Origin: Bretschneidera sinensis
Lineage: Eukaryota; Streptophyta; Magnoliopsida; Brassicales; Akaniaceae
DNA length: 64,000 nucleotides
NCBI GenBank assembly: GCA_023935145.1
Contig: CM043698.1
Coordinates: 80,184,001-80,248,000, forward strand
Direction of reading: 5' to 3'
Positions within the stretch are counted from its first letter, which is position 1; each line of letters opens with the position of its first letter. Shown piece by piece: positions 1 to 10,438 of this stretch. Under the pieces are notes generated by a model. The model was not told the DNA's origin, did not search any database, and saw only the letters and a list, made by a program, of their open reading frames with translations. Made by a program: the position numbers and the translations under genes.

Positions 1-1470
1 GTTTCCCTAATGGGACTACCTTTGAGAAAAGAATATCTTATGAAAACCTCCCAAGATACTGGAATGTAAAGTCCTTGGACATGATATCCATTCTTGCAGC
101 TTGAATGCAAAATCAGATAAGAGGAGGAAGCAGAATGGAAAAGGGGAAGAAACACCAAGGTAGGAAGTTCCTAAAGTCCCCAATGAAGTGGACAAAGGGG
201 GGAACCAACAACAAGCTGAGACAGTTAGGGATAGACCAGGTAGAGACCCTCCAGCAAAAAGAAAGACAACTTTTGCCCCTAGAGACGTGGTCCAGGCTAA
301 AAATGATCCATCAAGAGATGACCCCTGCCCCAGAGAGACAAGGGTGGAGGGAAGACATGAGCCTGCCTCAACTTCAATCCAGGTGGTAGCTGGATTAAGG
401 ACTATTCATGTCTTTGATCCTCTATATACTAGTGAGATGCCTATGGAACTGGAGGAACAAGGGGGATGCTCCCCTACCTCTAAGAAGAAGAAGGGGAAGC
501 TAGGCCAGAAAGATCACCACCTAGTTGGGAAGGGAGGAAAGCCCTCCCAAACCCCTAAATGATTGTAGCCAGCTGGAACATCAGGGGCTTTCACAAGCCT
601 TGTAACACAATGGGGTGCTGCACCTCATGAAGAGCAAGAAGATTGATGTGATGGGAATTTTGGAGTGCAAGCTTGATGAAACTAAGCTGCACAGAATCAT
701 GGGTAACAAGTTCAACTTGTGGAGCCAGATCAACAACTTCTCCACTCATCATCCAGGCAAAATTTTGGTTCTTTGAGACCCTTCTAAGGTCAGTCTATCT
801 CTTATAGAAGCAAGCTCCCAAGTTATTCATTGTAATGCTCTATGTTTAATCACTTCTTGTAAATTTGTAATTAGCTTTGTTTATGGATGTAACACCATTG
901 TGGCTAGAAGACCCATGTGGGATAACCTTTGTAATTTTAGTTATGATTGCTTAAGCCCTTGGCTTGTCTTAGGAGATTTCAATAATGTTTTTACAGCTGA
1001 GGAGAAAGCTAATGGTCTACCTGTTACTGACTATGAGCTTAGGGACCCCTCTTTTTGTTGTAGAGAAACAAGCTTGTCTGATGTCAGTGCTACTGGGTGC
1101 CTTTTTACTTGGACTAACAACAAAGTCTGGAGTAAGTTTGACTGGATAATGGTGAATAATTTCTAGTATCAAAAGGGGCTGAGAGCCCAAGCATATTTTC
1201 TGCTTGCAAGGTGTCTTACTGATCACTCCCTATGCCTTGTAAGTTTGATGGATGATGTCAGTAGGGGTAGAAGATCATTCAAGTTCTTCAATATGTGGAC
1301 TGACCATGAGAAGTTCCTGGATACTGTTAGATCCTATTGGGGCAGGACCTTGGGGGGTACTAAGCTGTTCAAACTATGTAGAAACCCGAAAGCCCTCAAA
1401 CCTCACTTCAAACTACTCAATGAACAACACTTTAGCCACATTTCTAAAATAATTCACTTTCCAATAACCT
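1..1470 (+). pseudogene. LINE (non-LTR retrotransposon) remnant: end of ORF1 and endonuclease part of ORF2
   Basis: Around positions 45-110 the sequence reads as the end of a plant LINE ORF1: a YENLPRY motif followed, after a frame change, by LGHDIHSC. This is a CCHC zinc knuckle whose first cysteines are lost (a W stands where C is expected). A basic, hydrophilic stretch follows to about 560. ORF2 opens at 559 with MIVASWNIRGF, the usual start of the apurinic endonuclease domain. It continues with GILECKLDETKL near 655, WLVLGDFNNVF near 960-990, and LFTWTNN then FDWIMVN near 1100-1160. Stops occur at about 777 and 1164, so it is dead. No reverse transcriptase follows on this strand; the element is truncated near 1470 by LTR-like sequence. 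Its left end lies outside the window. The family assignment is firm; the exact right edge is inferred. Confidence 0.8.
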
Positions 1471-1860
1471 GATGACACATGCACAACTCCCCTCCAATGA
1501 CCAGATGATACGTGGATGAGCAAGTGACGAAGCTGTTGTCATTCATAGACTTCTCTCGTGCATAAGTATAAGTGTGAGTTCAGGCATTGGGCCATCCAAG
1601 AACACATGACAAGACCCTTCACAGAGGAAAGGGGATCTCAGGGATCATGCCATCTCGAGCACGTGGTCAACTTGCCTCTGAACCACTATAAAAGGCCCAA
1701 GGTATGTGAATCCAATGATATATACAATTTTCAAGCTCATTACTAAGAACACGAGTTTCACAACTCTCCCAAAAACCTTGTACTGACATTGGCATCGGAG
1801 AGTCCTCGGAGGCACGACCTCCCTTTCTCCAACGACTCTTTAATTCACCTTTCTTTCATT
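1471..1860 (+). repeat. LTR-like fragment with TATA box, probably of a Gypsy element
   Basis: This stretch breaks the LINE reading frame and looks like an LTR. It has a TATA box (TATAAAAGG, 1687-1695), then about 90 bases later a segment reading CTGACATTGGCATCGGAG and a C-rich stretch with ACGACCTCCC. I associate that arrangement with plant Tat/Athila-type Gypsy LTRs from memory. No polyprotein belongs to it here and neither edge can be fixed, so it may be a solo LTR or a fragment. No target duplication was found. Confidence 0.4.
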
Positions 1861-1861
1861 A

Positions 1862-2640
1862 TGCAGACCATTGAATATTGAACCTCCAGCTTAGCAGTAG
1901 ATTTTTGGCATCAACACAATCCAAAACTAATGTAAGCAATGTGGTGATAAACATGCTTTTGCCTTTAAGGTGATGAATAGCCCATTGCAATTCATCATGC
2001 CAACAATCAACATATCGCCCATTTATATTAAATAGATGCAAGATTTGAGTCTAGAGCTGATTAGAGAAGTTGTAGTTGAAAAAAAAATGATCTCTGGTTT
2101 TCTCTGAGCCACCACAGAATAAACGAAGAGGATCCACATGAAGCCCCTAGTGCTTAACCTGGTTTTTGTAGTGAATCTATCAAGAATAGAACCAAACTAT
2201 GCTTGGTAATCAAACAATAGAACTAGTGTCTCTGGGGTACTTGATTCTGATTTCCTCCCAAGTACCTTTAGTTTGAAACTCACCCCTTGGACTGTGAAGC
2301 CAGACAACTTTATCGGGTGGATTAGTATCTAAATGGATGGAACAAACGGTAGATTAAAACTCCACAATCTACTTTGATCTTGCCACTGGCCAATTTGAGT
2401 CTCCATTTGTAATGACGAAATCGAAATTTTCATGCAATTGAAGCCTAGATCATAAATAATCCTAATATTAAAGTGCTCAATAAGAGGCTTAAAGGGAAGC
2501 CAATTGTCAAACCAAAGGACGATTCCTTTGTCATTCCCCAATATATGTTTGATGAAAGATCGGGCTAAACTCAGGTTTTAACTTCAGTAATTTTCTCCAA
2601 GTCCAAGAAGAATTAGAAGGCGTTTTAGTTGATCAAAATA
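1862..2640 (-). pseudogene. LINE 3' end (zf-RVT region of ORF2), degraded
   Basis: On the minus strand the sequence reads SSWTWRKLLKLKPE near 2620-2580, then GNDKGIVLWFDNWLP near 2541-2497, then RLFCGGSEKTRDH near 2130-2090, and ends with WHDELQWAIHHLKGKS. This order matches the region after the reverse transcriptase in plant LINEs, including the zf-RVT domain (a C..C..H type finger with the conserved HLFF-like segment). There are stops and frame changes throughout. It lies opposite to the LINE at 1-1470 and is therefore a separate insertion. The reverse transcriptase core is absent, so this is a 5'-truncated copy, which is typical of LINE integration. Confidence 0.7.
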
Positions 2641-2833
2641 TTTTCTCTTCGAGAAAATTAAGATGATCCAAACAACCATAGAGAACTTTGTTTTAATAGA
2701 TAACAACCAAATAATCCTCAAAGCATTTATAGTATTCTATTCAATAATTAAGAATCATGGAAACATTAATAACTCGTTAACAAATACAACTTTAAGCACT
2801 GAGTAACTAAAAAAAAAGTTTGATTGTAAAATT
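2641..2833. other. AT-rich spacer, no feature seen
   Basis: No coding motif or repeat is recognised here. It ends in AAATT (2829-2833), the left copy of the target duplication of the Copia element that follows. Confidence 0.5.
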
Positions 2834-3443
2834 TGTTGCAATTTTTTTTTAAATGAGAACAGAATATGAGAATCAGGATTTAGATGCGTGAATTAATCAC
2901 TATCTTTAAGGCTTTATTCATCCCCACTTGTATAAACAAGTTTACTATGGGTTACAAATGAATATTCTTCTAGGATACAACAAAGTCTCAAACTTGAAGT
3001 CTGCAGAAAGCAAAATCTGAAGAACTTTTGATTTAATTCTGCTTTGAAATACTTAATTATTATGGTAGAATTTTGAGAGAAAAAAGTGAGAAGAAAGAAC
3101 GAAAAATGAATTATATTTTATAGTGGGGAGTTAGGGGTATTTATAGGTGTAGAAACACCTCTTCAAATGGTTTTGGAAAGTCATGTTTTTCCAGTTGGAA
3201 AGACATGATTTTTTTTTTCAGATTTAATGAGAGCCTTGCGATAATGTTTGTTAGTTTTTAACGGACCAGATCATGTCTGCTTAAAAAATATATAAAAAAA
3301 TCTTATACCTTTTTGTTTAAATTACAACTTTTAGATTTAAATCACACATTTATATTTAAATCACAATCTTTAGATTTAAACTAATACCTTTTAGGTTTTC
3401 AAACAACCCTTTAATATCATTTTAAATGATTTTTTTTCTAACA
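2834..3443 (-). repeat. 3' LTR of the minus-strand Copia element
   Basis: It starts (minus strand) with TGTTAGAAAAAA and is preceded by AGTGAGGGAT, a polypurine tract of the expected type. A TATA box (TATAAATA on the minus strand) lies at 3139-3146. It is slightly longer than its partner at 7223-7800 because of small indels. Confidence 0.82.
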
Positions 3444-3987
3444 ATCCCTCACTTGTTTGAAAAACCAGTTTTAAAAAATATTGCCACAATATCTTTGAGT
3501 TTGGTATGCATAAAGTAGGTATTTTTCGATTGAAACCCTTCTATTAATGTAAACAATTCAAAGTCATATCGAAATGAATGGTGTCTTTTAGCTTAAACCA
3601 ACATTCCTATGTGATACGATCGAAGCCACCGCACACATACAATTCTCTTATTTCGATGAGAATTAATTTTTACTTAGCACTATTACGACCATGTGCTATA
3701 TCCTGGTTTCATGAACCTCAAGAGAGCAAACCATAACTCTCTATAAGAAGTGGCACCACTCCTTCGTTCATATAGGTGAAGTTCCTCTTACATTTCCGTT
3801 ACTAGAATGCATTTTATAACTTCATTAAGAGTTTAATTCATCCTCTAAAATGTAACGGACGATATTGTATTTCTCAATTATGGGCTAACTTTGTAATAAT
3901 ATCAACAGTCAATCACTGTAACTTGTTATTACCCATTAAAACCTAAGAGTAGTGGTCTACTAGCATTAGGTTGGGTTGCCATCACTG
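3444..3987 (-). other. Copia 3' non-coding region with polypurine tract
   Basis: This lies between the RNase H stop and the 3' LTR. The only motif I can name is the purine-rich tract next to the LTR (about 3444-3455). No open frame of note. Confidence 0.45.
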
Positions 3988-4440
3988 CTAAATTTTAAAT
4001 GGTTTAAGCCTCATCTCTCTAAATGTATTACTTACTAGGTCTCTTGCGAGTGGCTTAGTAAGTAAATCAATCAAGTTCTTACTTGACTTTACATAGACAA
4101 TTGTAATGATACCATCTTGTATCAATTGTCTCACATACTCATGTCTAAGATTGATATGTCTAGACTTACTATTTAAGGCACCTCTCACAAAACTTCATTA
4201 TCACAAAGTATGAATTTTAAATGCATAGGATGTGGCCATAAAATTTATTTCCAACATTAAATTTCTAATTAATCCATTTAGCATTTTGTATTCAATTACT
4301 ATCGAGGAAATTAATTCAAATTTCATTGTGTGAGATATACAAGTTTGTTTCTTGCTCTTTCAAAAGACATCACCCCCTCTTGGGTATTTTATATCTCTCA
4401 ATCTCATCATCCGACTAGCATCGGTGTATCCTCTTGATAC
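3988..4440 (-). pseudogene. Copia RNase H C-terminal region, pseudogene
   Basis: On the minus strand, from about 4440 downward, one reads GYTDASRMM, then SKKQTCISHTMKFELISS, then SRHINLRHEYVRQLIQDG and finally LIDLLTKPLARDL near 4070. These match the usual Copia series (GYTDADWA, SKKQ..VALSS.EAE, KHIDIR.HFIRE, DI.TKPL). Stops near 4367 and 4190 break the frame. The assignment rests on several collinear motifs. Confidence 0.75.
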
Positions 4441-4487
4441 AAGTGGATTGCCATGGCATCAGTGTATCCTCTTGATACAGTCGGTTC
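4418..4487. repeat. Short tandem duplication, about 45 bp
   Basis: The string GTGTATCCTCTTGATACA occurs twice, once after CATCG and once after CATCA, inside the Copia RNase H region. It looks like a local replication slip and adds to the decay of that frame. Confidence 0.6.
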
Positions 4488-4717
4488 AAATCAAATCTAT
4501 GATTTCGTCTAGGTAACCAAAGATTCTACTAAATTTTTATATTCTCGTAATGTACTACAAAGTACTTAAAGCATAACTCTCATTAAGCTTTCTCACTTTA
4601 ATTTCCATAAAGTGTATTTCTTGGTTTGACTTATATCAACCATATAAGTTTCAAAATTTCAACAAATTTTCACATATATTTATGGTATTCTATATTATAA
4701 TGAATACCCTCACATTT

Positions 4718-4760
4718 AATATATATATATGTATATATATATGTATATATATATATATAT
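4718..4760. repeat. TA-rich microsatellite
   Basis: Alternating TA interrupted by two ATG units, within the Copia interior. A simple repeat with no inferred function. Confidence 0.9.
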
Positions 4761-5489
4761 TCTTTACATTAACAATAATAAGAAATTAATTATTTAATTG
4801 TTAAACAACGAAATGACCCTCACATTTCTGCTACGTGTGTTATTTCTGAATACACAAGTCCTTACTGATCATTAATGTAGTCATAAAAAAATATGCTTGA
4901 GGAATTGAATCACACAAATGAAGCCCAGTTTTGATACCAGTACAAATAATCTATAACCACACCTTTATCAGTACAAAGACTTTTACTTTGTCTGAAATAA
5001 GTGATCGGACTCTCTGATCCATCATTAGAACCTTTGTTCAATATTACCATGTACATCACCATGTCTTCTTCATTATGATAACATAAAATAGCACTCATGT
5101 AATTGCAGTCATGATAATTATTGACCCTCACCTATATTTTAATGATGACAAAACACAACTCTTATTATACTAATAGTGCTATCTAAGTGTATTAAGCGAT
5201 AAAAGCCTACCGCCAGAAATCAAGGTGCAAGAACTCAACCTGAATCAAACTCCAAGTCAAGACAGAAGCTCTAGTATAGGTTTAAGATATTGAAACAAGT
5301 TGTAAATCTCACTTGTTCAGGTAAAAATCTTGTCTTATGGCTCCTTTTGAAAAAGTATTTTAACAGAACTTTTCAATCAAACGTTTTTAAGTTTAAAACA
5401 TTTCAAAACATGAAAACTGGGTTGATAAGCAACCCATTCAACTGGGTACTTATACTAGAAGGCACCATATGGGACAATGTGTCCTCAAT

Positions 5490-5630
5490 CGAATGAGTGT
5501 TTCATACCAGTTGACTGGTATATTGGACAGACTGTCCCCAATCGACTGGTACCTTCAATAGCCTTAAAAATGAGATTTTTAACTTGACCCAGTCGACTGG
5601 TACTAAGACCTAGTCGATTGGTAGTTCAAA
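5490..5630. repeat. Repeated TCGACTGGT-type motif in the LTR U3
   Basis: The core GACTGGTA, mostly as TCGACTGGT or TCGATTGGT, occurs about five times upstream of the TATA box at 5719. Position and repetition suggest enhancer-like elements, but this is inference. Confidence 0.5.
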
Positions 5631-5917
5631 AAATATGACCGTTGAGACGCGAGATTTCAGCACAAATTGCACCAAAACGTACTAGATTAGTACCAAGCGG
5701 CCATATTATATCAAGGCTATATAAACCCACTCTATTGAGCATTTTAAAAAGAGTGATTACGCATTCAATCAAGTTTTTACTCATTGATACACAAAAGCTT
5801 TGAAATAGTTATTGTTGAGCCATTCTTCAAGCTTTACCTTGAAAGAGAGATATTATTCAGTTGTATAAGCTTTCATTGTTGTCTCTCTACCATTTACTTT
5901 ACAACATTTATTGTAAA

Positions 5918-6030
5918 GGGATTAGCTTCCGAAAGGAAGAGATTAGCTTCCGAGAGGAAGGGATTTTGCTTCCGAGAGGAAGGGATTTTGCTTCCGAGAG
6001 GAAGGGATTTACTTCTAAGAGGAAGGGATT
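5918..6030. repeat. Minisatellite inside the LTR (about 20-bp units, five copies)
   Basis: A unit of the form GGATTTTGCTTCCGAGAGGA is repeated about five times with small changes. It lies downstream of the TATA box, so it would be in the transcribed R/U5 part of the LTR. The plus-strand open frames across it (FREEGILLPRGR and similar) come from the repetition and are not a gene. Confidence 0.85.
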
Positions 6031-6959
6031 GATTGTAAAGTTTGTGCAACACCCGTGAAGTTACACGACTAAGTTTCTTAGTGGAGTAGGGTCAGAACGA
6101 ATCTGATATTACCGAACCACTATAAACTGAGTTTGCATCCTCTATTCCTTAAACTCTTTTGTTTACAGCACATTATTTGTTTACATGCTTGTGGGTTTAT
6201 TTGTTTTTTATAAACTTGTGTTTAATTAGCAAAAGTTTTTAAAAACTCAATTCACCCCCCTCTTGGATTGAAACCTCAATCTACAGTAATCACATTGTTT
6301 GTGTTATATGACATCCTCATTCACCAATTCAAGAATGTCTTATTGTAATTTTTTTTTCATGATGTATGGAGTTACATATTCTGCAAATTCATGCATGTAT
6401 AACAGAAAACCTTAAATAGATCAGTACCATGTGATATGTTGTTAACATTCTTTGAAATGAAAATTCTAACAATATAATAAAAAGCATCACAAATGGAATC
6501 TGCTTAGATTCAACGGAAATTGAAAATTGATTAGTAAAAGAAACATAAACAAAATGAGATTTAAACTATTATCTTTTTTATTACTATCTTTTCATTCGAC
6601 TAGAGAAGTTCTTCTTGCAAATAAAGTAAAATTATACTTTGCAAAATAAAATAACCACATGTATCATATTGATACCACATATATTACTTTTCAAGTTTCA
6701 CACTTGCATTCAATGTTGCTTTTTAGTTTTCACCATTTTCTCATAAAAACATAATACTAGTTATGTGATTTATAGAAGTTCTAATATGTGCACACATAAA
6801 TTAAAGTTTAATAACTTTAAAACCACAAACCATCTTCACATTGTTGATTGTGTAAATAAGTGCAAAAAAAATATTAAAGCATACCTTTTGGTTTCGTAAG
6901 AAATTAATCAAACATTGATTCATAGATTTGATGTCAGTGAATAGATCGTACAAAGCGAT

Positions 6960-7222
6960 CTCCTTTCTTTTCTTATTTTTTTTTTCTGTAGTTGTCCGAT
7001 TACAATTGTTTGAGGTTGTTATCCTTTCTTAGGTATTGGATCATCAAGAATTGACTGCAAATTAGGATCCATAAATTTTCAACGCAGTAAGCAAGAACAT
7101 AATCTTGTCTTGCCATCGGCTGAAATTATTTCCATCGAATCTATCTAGCTTGACAAAGTCTTGATTCATCACCTTGAATGATTTTGTCTTCATTTTGTTT
7201 GACAGAAATAAAGTCTTAAAAT
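6960..7222 (-). pseudogene. Copia gag N-terminus, truncated
   Basis: The minus strand reads FVKLDRFDGNNFSRWQDKI followed by MFLLTALKIYG, the start of the UBN2/gag domain of plant Copia elements, then DPNLQSILDDPIPKKG before a stop. It lies directly beside the 5' LTR (7223-7800), with no room for a normal leader. The rest of gag, protease and integrase is missing. Confidence 0.72.
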
Positions 7223-7800
7223 TGTTGTAAAATATTTCTAAATGAGAACAAAAAATGAGAATCAAGACTTAAAGGCATGAATTAATCACTGTCTTTAAGG
7301 CTTTATTAGTCCCCACTTGTATAAACAAGTTTGCTACGGATTACAGACGAATAGTCCTCTAGGATACAACAAAGTCTTAAACTTGAAGTCTGCAGACAAC
7401 AAAATCTGAAAAACTTTCGATTTAATTCTGCTTTGAAATACTAAAATATTGTGGTAGAATTTTGAAAGAAAAAGAGAGAAGAAATAATGAAAAATAAATT
7501 GTATTTTAAAGTAGGGTATTTATAGGTGTAGAATTATATCTTTAAATGATTTTGAAAAGTTATGTTTTTCTAGTTGGAAAGACATGATTTTTTCAGATTT
7601 AATAAGAGTACAATCATGTATGTTAGTTTTTAACAAACTAGATCATGTCTGTTTAAAAAATATTTAAAAAATTGATATATTTTTGTTTAAATTACAACCT
7701 TTAAATTTAAATAACACATTTTTGTTTAAATCGTAATCTTTAAATTTAAACTAATAATTTTTTAGTTTTCAAATAATTTTTTAAATGGTTTTTTCTAACA
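7223..7800 (-). repeat. 5' LTR of the minus-strand Copia element
   Basis: Partner of 2834-3443: same order of motifs, same TGTTAG...CAACA ends on the minus strand, TATA box (minus strand) at 7517-7524. Followed on the plus side by the AAATT duplication. Confidence 0.82.
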
Positions 7801-7805
7801 AAATT

Positions 7806-8409
7806 AATTTGTAGGTATATATCATAAGCTAGCAGATTCTTGCATCGTTATCCTTGCACTAACTTTCCTTTGCAGCCCATCAAAAACTGTAGTCTGTAAG
7901 TATAGAACAAAACAAACAATTAATCATTAATGGAGTACTGATTTTGTCAGATACATAGAGCATAAATCAACATATACTTGCATTTATCGCATCATTTATT
8001 ACAACTGTACAGAGGATTTTAAATCAACCCTCGACCACATACTGTACCAGAACGCACACATCTTAACGTGTGATGCTGCAGGAAAATAATACTTCTCCTC
8101 CTAGCACCTTTAATTAATTACCTCCCATGACCCTAATTTACGTTCGTTCAAACTTCAAGAAGAAGAAAAAAAAACATCACTTATGTGACTAATAATAACG
8201 TGTTTTGCCAGTTTTACCTAAAAATTTGTCTATTCATTGATTGAATTGAATATTACCGACCATGAACATTGAATGGTTTCCATTTAAGTTTTGAGTAGAC
8301 AAGATATTACTTAAGTTACCAACTCTTTGTAAAAGCTTTATATGTATTCCATTTAGTCAACCATATATATAAGAAAGATGAAATTAAGGCCATGATCACT
8401 ATAAGTGTG
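7806..8409. other. Intergenic DNA without recognisable feature
   Basis: AT-rich, with no open frame of interest and no similarity I can place. It is the original insertion context between the Copia element and Gypsy element 1. Confidence 0.5.
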
Positions 8410-8835
8410 TGTCACGATCCGTGAGTTCGAGGGTTTTTTAGTATCATTTTTTTATTATAATGTATAATATTATATTGTACGTGCACTATATGGTAATATC
8501 TTGTACTATCGTACTACATTCGTAGTACACTTATACTATACTTTTAGTACCGTAGGATTGTGACACTTGGCAAGATGTTAGCCATGGATGTAAGGGAGCT
8601 TTCTCTATATAAAGGGACATCCCCCTCACTTGTAAATCATTCATTCATTCAAACAATAACAAGCTCTCTAGCTTTGTCTCATATTCTCTTGTGTTGGCTT
8701 ATTTTCTTTGAGTAGGTCTAGTTTCGAGAGCGGTTCTCTTGAGTATATAAGAGGAAGGTTGACTTAGGCATTCTAAGGAGGTGTTTTCGAGCCTATAGCC
8801 GCACGGTTAGCGACTTAAGCTTGCAGCCCGTGACA
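8410..8835 (+). repeat. 5' LTR of Gypsy element 1
   Basis: It begins TGTCACGATCC and ends CGTGACA. U3 carries GTACTAC-ATTC-GTAGTAC, a perfect 7-bp inverted repeat at 8511-8528, and the TATA box TATATAAAG at 8606-8614. The 3' LTR at 13399 has the same layout. Confidence 0.9.
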
Positions 8836-8837
8836 AG

Positions 8838-8848
8838 TGGTATCAGAG
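8838..8848 (+). promoter_or_regulatory. Primer binding site (initiator tRNA-Met type)
   Basis: TGGTATCAGAG lies two bases after the 5' LTR. It matches the 3' end complement of plant initiator tRNA-Met as used by many plant LTR retrotransposons. Confidence 0.85.
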
Positions 8849-8876
8849 ACAAGTTCACCAAGACTTTTGAGAAGAG

Positions 8877-10410
8877 ATGGTGACCGCTTCCGATGCTAGC
8901 AACCTAGCTCATGATGGTCATGAGACCCGAGGGAGGGCAGCCAAGAAGGCTAGTTCAAAGGATATGATGTCAAGCATGGATGCTCGCTTGGCTAAGGTAG
9001 AGTTAGTCGTGGGGGAAATGCGAGATAGATTCGAGGATACTGATGGTAACATCGAATAACTCAAATCCATTAGGGAGGATCTCCAAGGAATGATGCACGG
9101 TGCCCTCAACGAGGCTATAGACATGCTCACACAAAAGAACGACACCCTTAAAGCCATGGTTGTATCTATGCGGGAAGAGATGGAAGAGCTCAAGTGTGAG
9201 CTCTCAGCTTGCAAAGCAGCCTTCGGAGGTGGTATGCTTACTATGACACCTAATCATATGGTGGATATGCCTAAGCCAAAGGAGTTCAAGGGCATCCAAG
9301 ATGCAAAGGATGTGGACAACTTTCTTTAGGGAATGGAGCAATATTTCCGAGTGATGAACATCATGGAGGATGTAACCAAGGTAAACACATCCTCTATGTA
9401 TCTTGTTGATATTGCTTTTTTGTGGTGGTGACATAGGTGTGCGGGTGCTGCCATTGTTACGTGGGAAGAATTCCGAGGGAATTCCGCCAACAGTTATATC
9501 CGGAGTATGCAAAAGATGAGGCACGAGCCACACTACGAAGGCTCACCCAACGTGGGGAAGTACGGGAGTATATGCGAGAGTTTTCGGAACTCATGCTCCA
9601 AATTTCTGATCTTGGAGAAATGGAGGTTCTCTTCTCCTTCATGGATGTCCTCAAATCGTGGGCCAAACAAGAATTGCAAAGGAGGGGTGTCCAAGACCTC
9701 ACCCGAGCCATGTCCGTGGCGGAATCTTTGGTGGAGTTCAAGAAAAAGGAGAAATTTAACTCCTCCATGAACAAAGGCAAAGGTGGGGGAGACAAAGACA
9801 AGTATCAAAAGGGTGGTCCAGGAAAACCACCCATTCACAAGTGGAAGTCCTCCAAGGAAAGAGATAAAAAGAAGGATCCATTCACATGCTTCTTCTGTGA
9901 AGGTCCTCATCGGGTGCGGGATTGCCCGAAACGAACCAAGCTCTCTGCCATTGCTAGGGAAGAGGGGGAAACAGAGAGAGATACCCTCAGGCTTGGCTCC
10001 ATCATGCTTAGTTCGATCAAAGCCAAAAGGTTTGGCAAGTGGAAGGGGCTCATGTTTACAGACATCTTGGTGGCTGGCACCAAGGTTAGTGCTCTTTTAG
10101 ACACTGGGGTTTTCGATCTATTTATGTCCGAGGAAATGTCCAAGATATTAAGCCTTAAGGTGGAGAAAGAAAATGGGTGGATCAAGACGGTCAATTCTAA
10201 AGAAATTTCGACAATAGGTGTAGCACAAGGGGTAAAGCTACAACTAGGAGATTGGAAAGGCAAGGAAACTCTTGAGGTAATCCCCCTTGATGATTATGAC
10301 TTTGTAATTGGGTTAAATTTCCTTATTCGGATTAATGCATTGCTAGTGCCATTTGCCAACTGTTTGTGCATCCTTGATTCTCGATGCCAATGCCTCGTAC
10401 CGATAAGATG
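8877..10410 (+). pseudogene. gag and protease of Gypsy element 1
   Basis: The frame starts at 8877 (MVTASDASNLAHDG). It has a coiled-coil-like charged N-terminus, the retrotransposon gag domain (PKPKEFKG near 9270, then QLYPEYAKDEARA and FSELMLQISDL), a basic linker, the zinc knuckle CFFCEGPHRVRDCPK near 9890-9930, and the protease site near 10100 reading LLDTGVFD. The protease DTG is intact but the following residue (normally A or S) is V. Stops lie near 9057, 9328 and 9430, and one base is missing at about 9474 compared with the copy at 33570. Not functional. Confidence 0.85.
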
Positions 10411-10438
10411 AGACTTTGGCCAAGCTAATCGGGTTTTA

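Larger units (their letters stand above)
5122..6285 (+). repeat. Solo LTR of another Copia family (SIRE/Maximus-like), nested
   Basis: The segment starts TGACCCTCACC followed by TTTTAATGATGACAAAAC, an opening I recognise from long plant Copia LTRs. It ends near CAATTCACCCCCCTCTTGG then CTACA, also typical for that group. It has a TATA box (TATATAAA, 5719-5726). No internal domains of its family are beside it, so it is a solo LTR. A clean target duplication is not visible, and the outer limits may be off by about ten bases. Confidence 0.6.
2834..7800 (-). mobile_element. Ty1/Copia retrotransposon, minus strand, degraded, with both LTRs
   Basis: Two direct repeats (2834-3443 and 7223-7800) share the stretch with ATCACT and CCCCACTTGTATAAACAAGT. 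Read on the minus strand each begins TGTTAGAAAA and ends CAACA. The element is flanked by a perfect 5-bp duplication, AAATT at 2829-2833 and 7801-7805, so both ends are secure. Inside, gag lies next to the right LTR and RNase H next to the left LTR, which is correct for a minus-strand Copia. The interior is only 3.8 kb, of which 1.16 kb is a foreign LTR, so integrase and most of reverse transcriptase are deleted. The usual tRNA-Met primer site is not visible beside the 5' LTR. Confidence 0.85.

Noticed and set aside
5861..6058. Repetitive protein (REEGILLPRGR type) as a possible gene
   Set aside because: It is produced by a 20-bp minisatellite within an LTR and has no conserved start or other domain.
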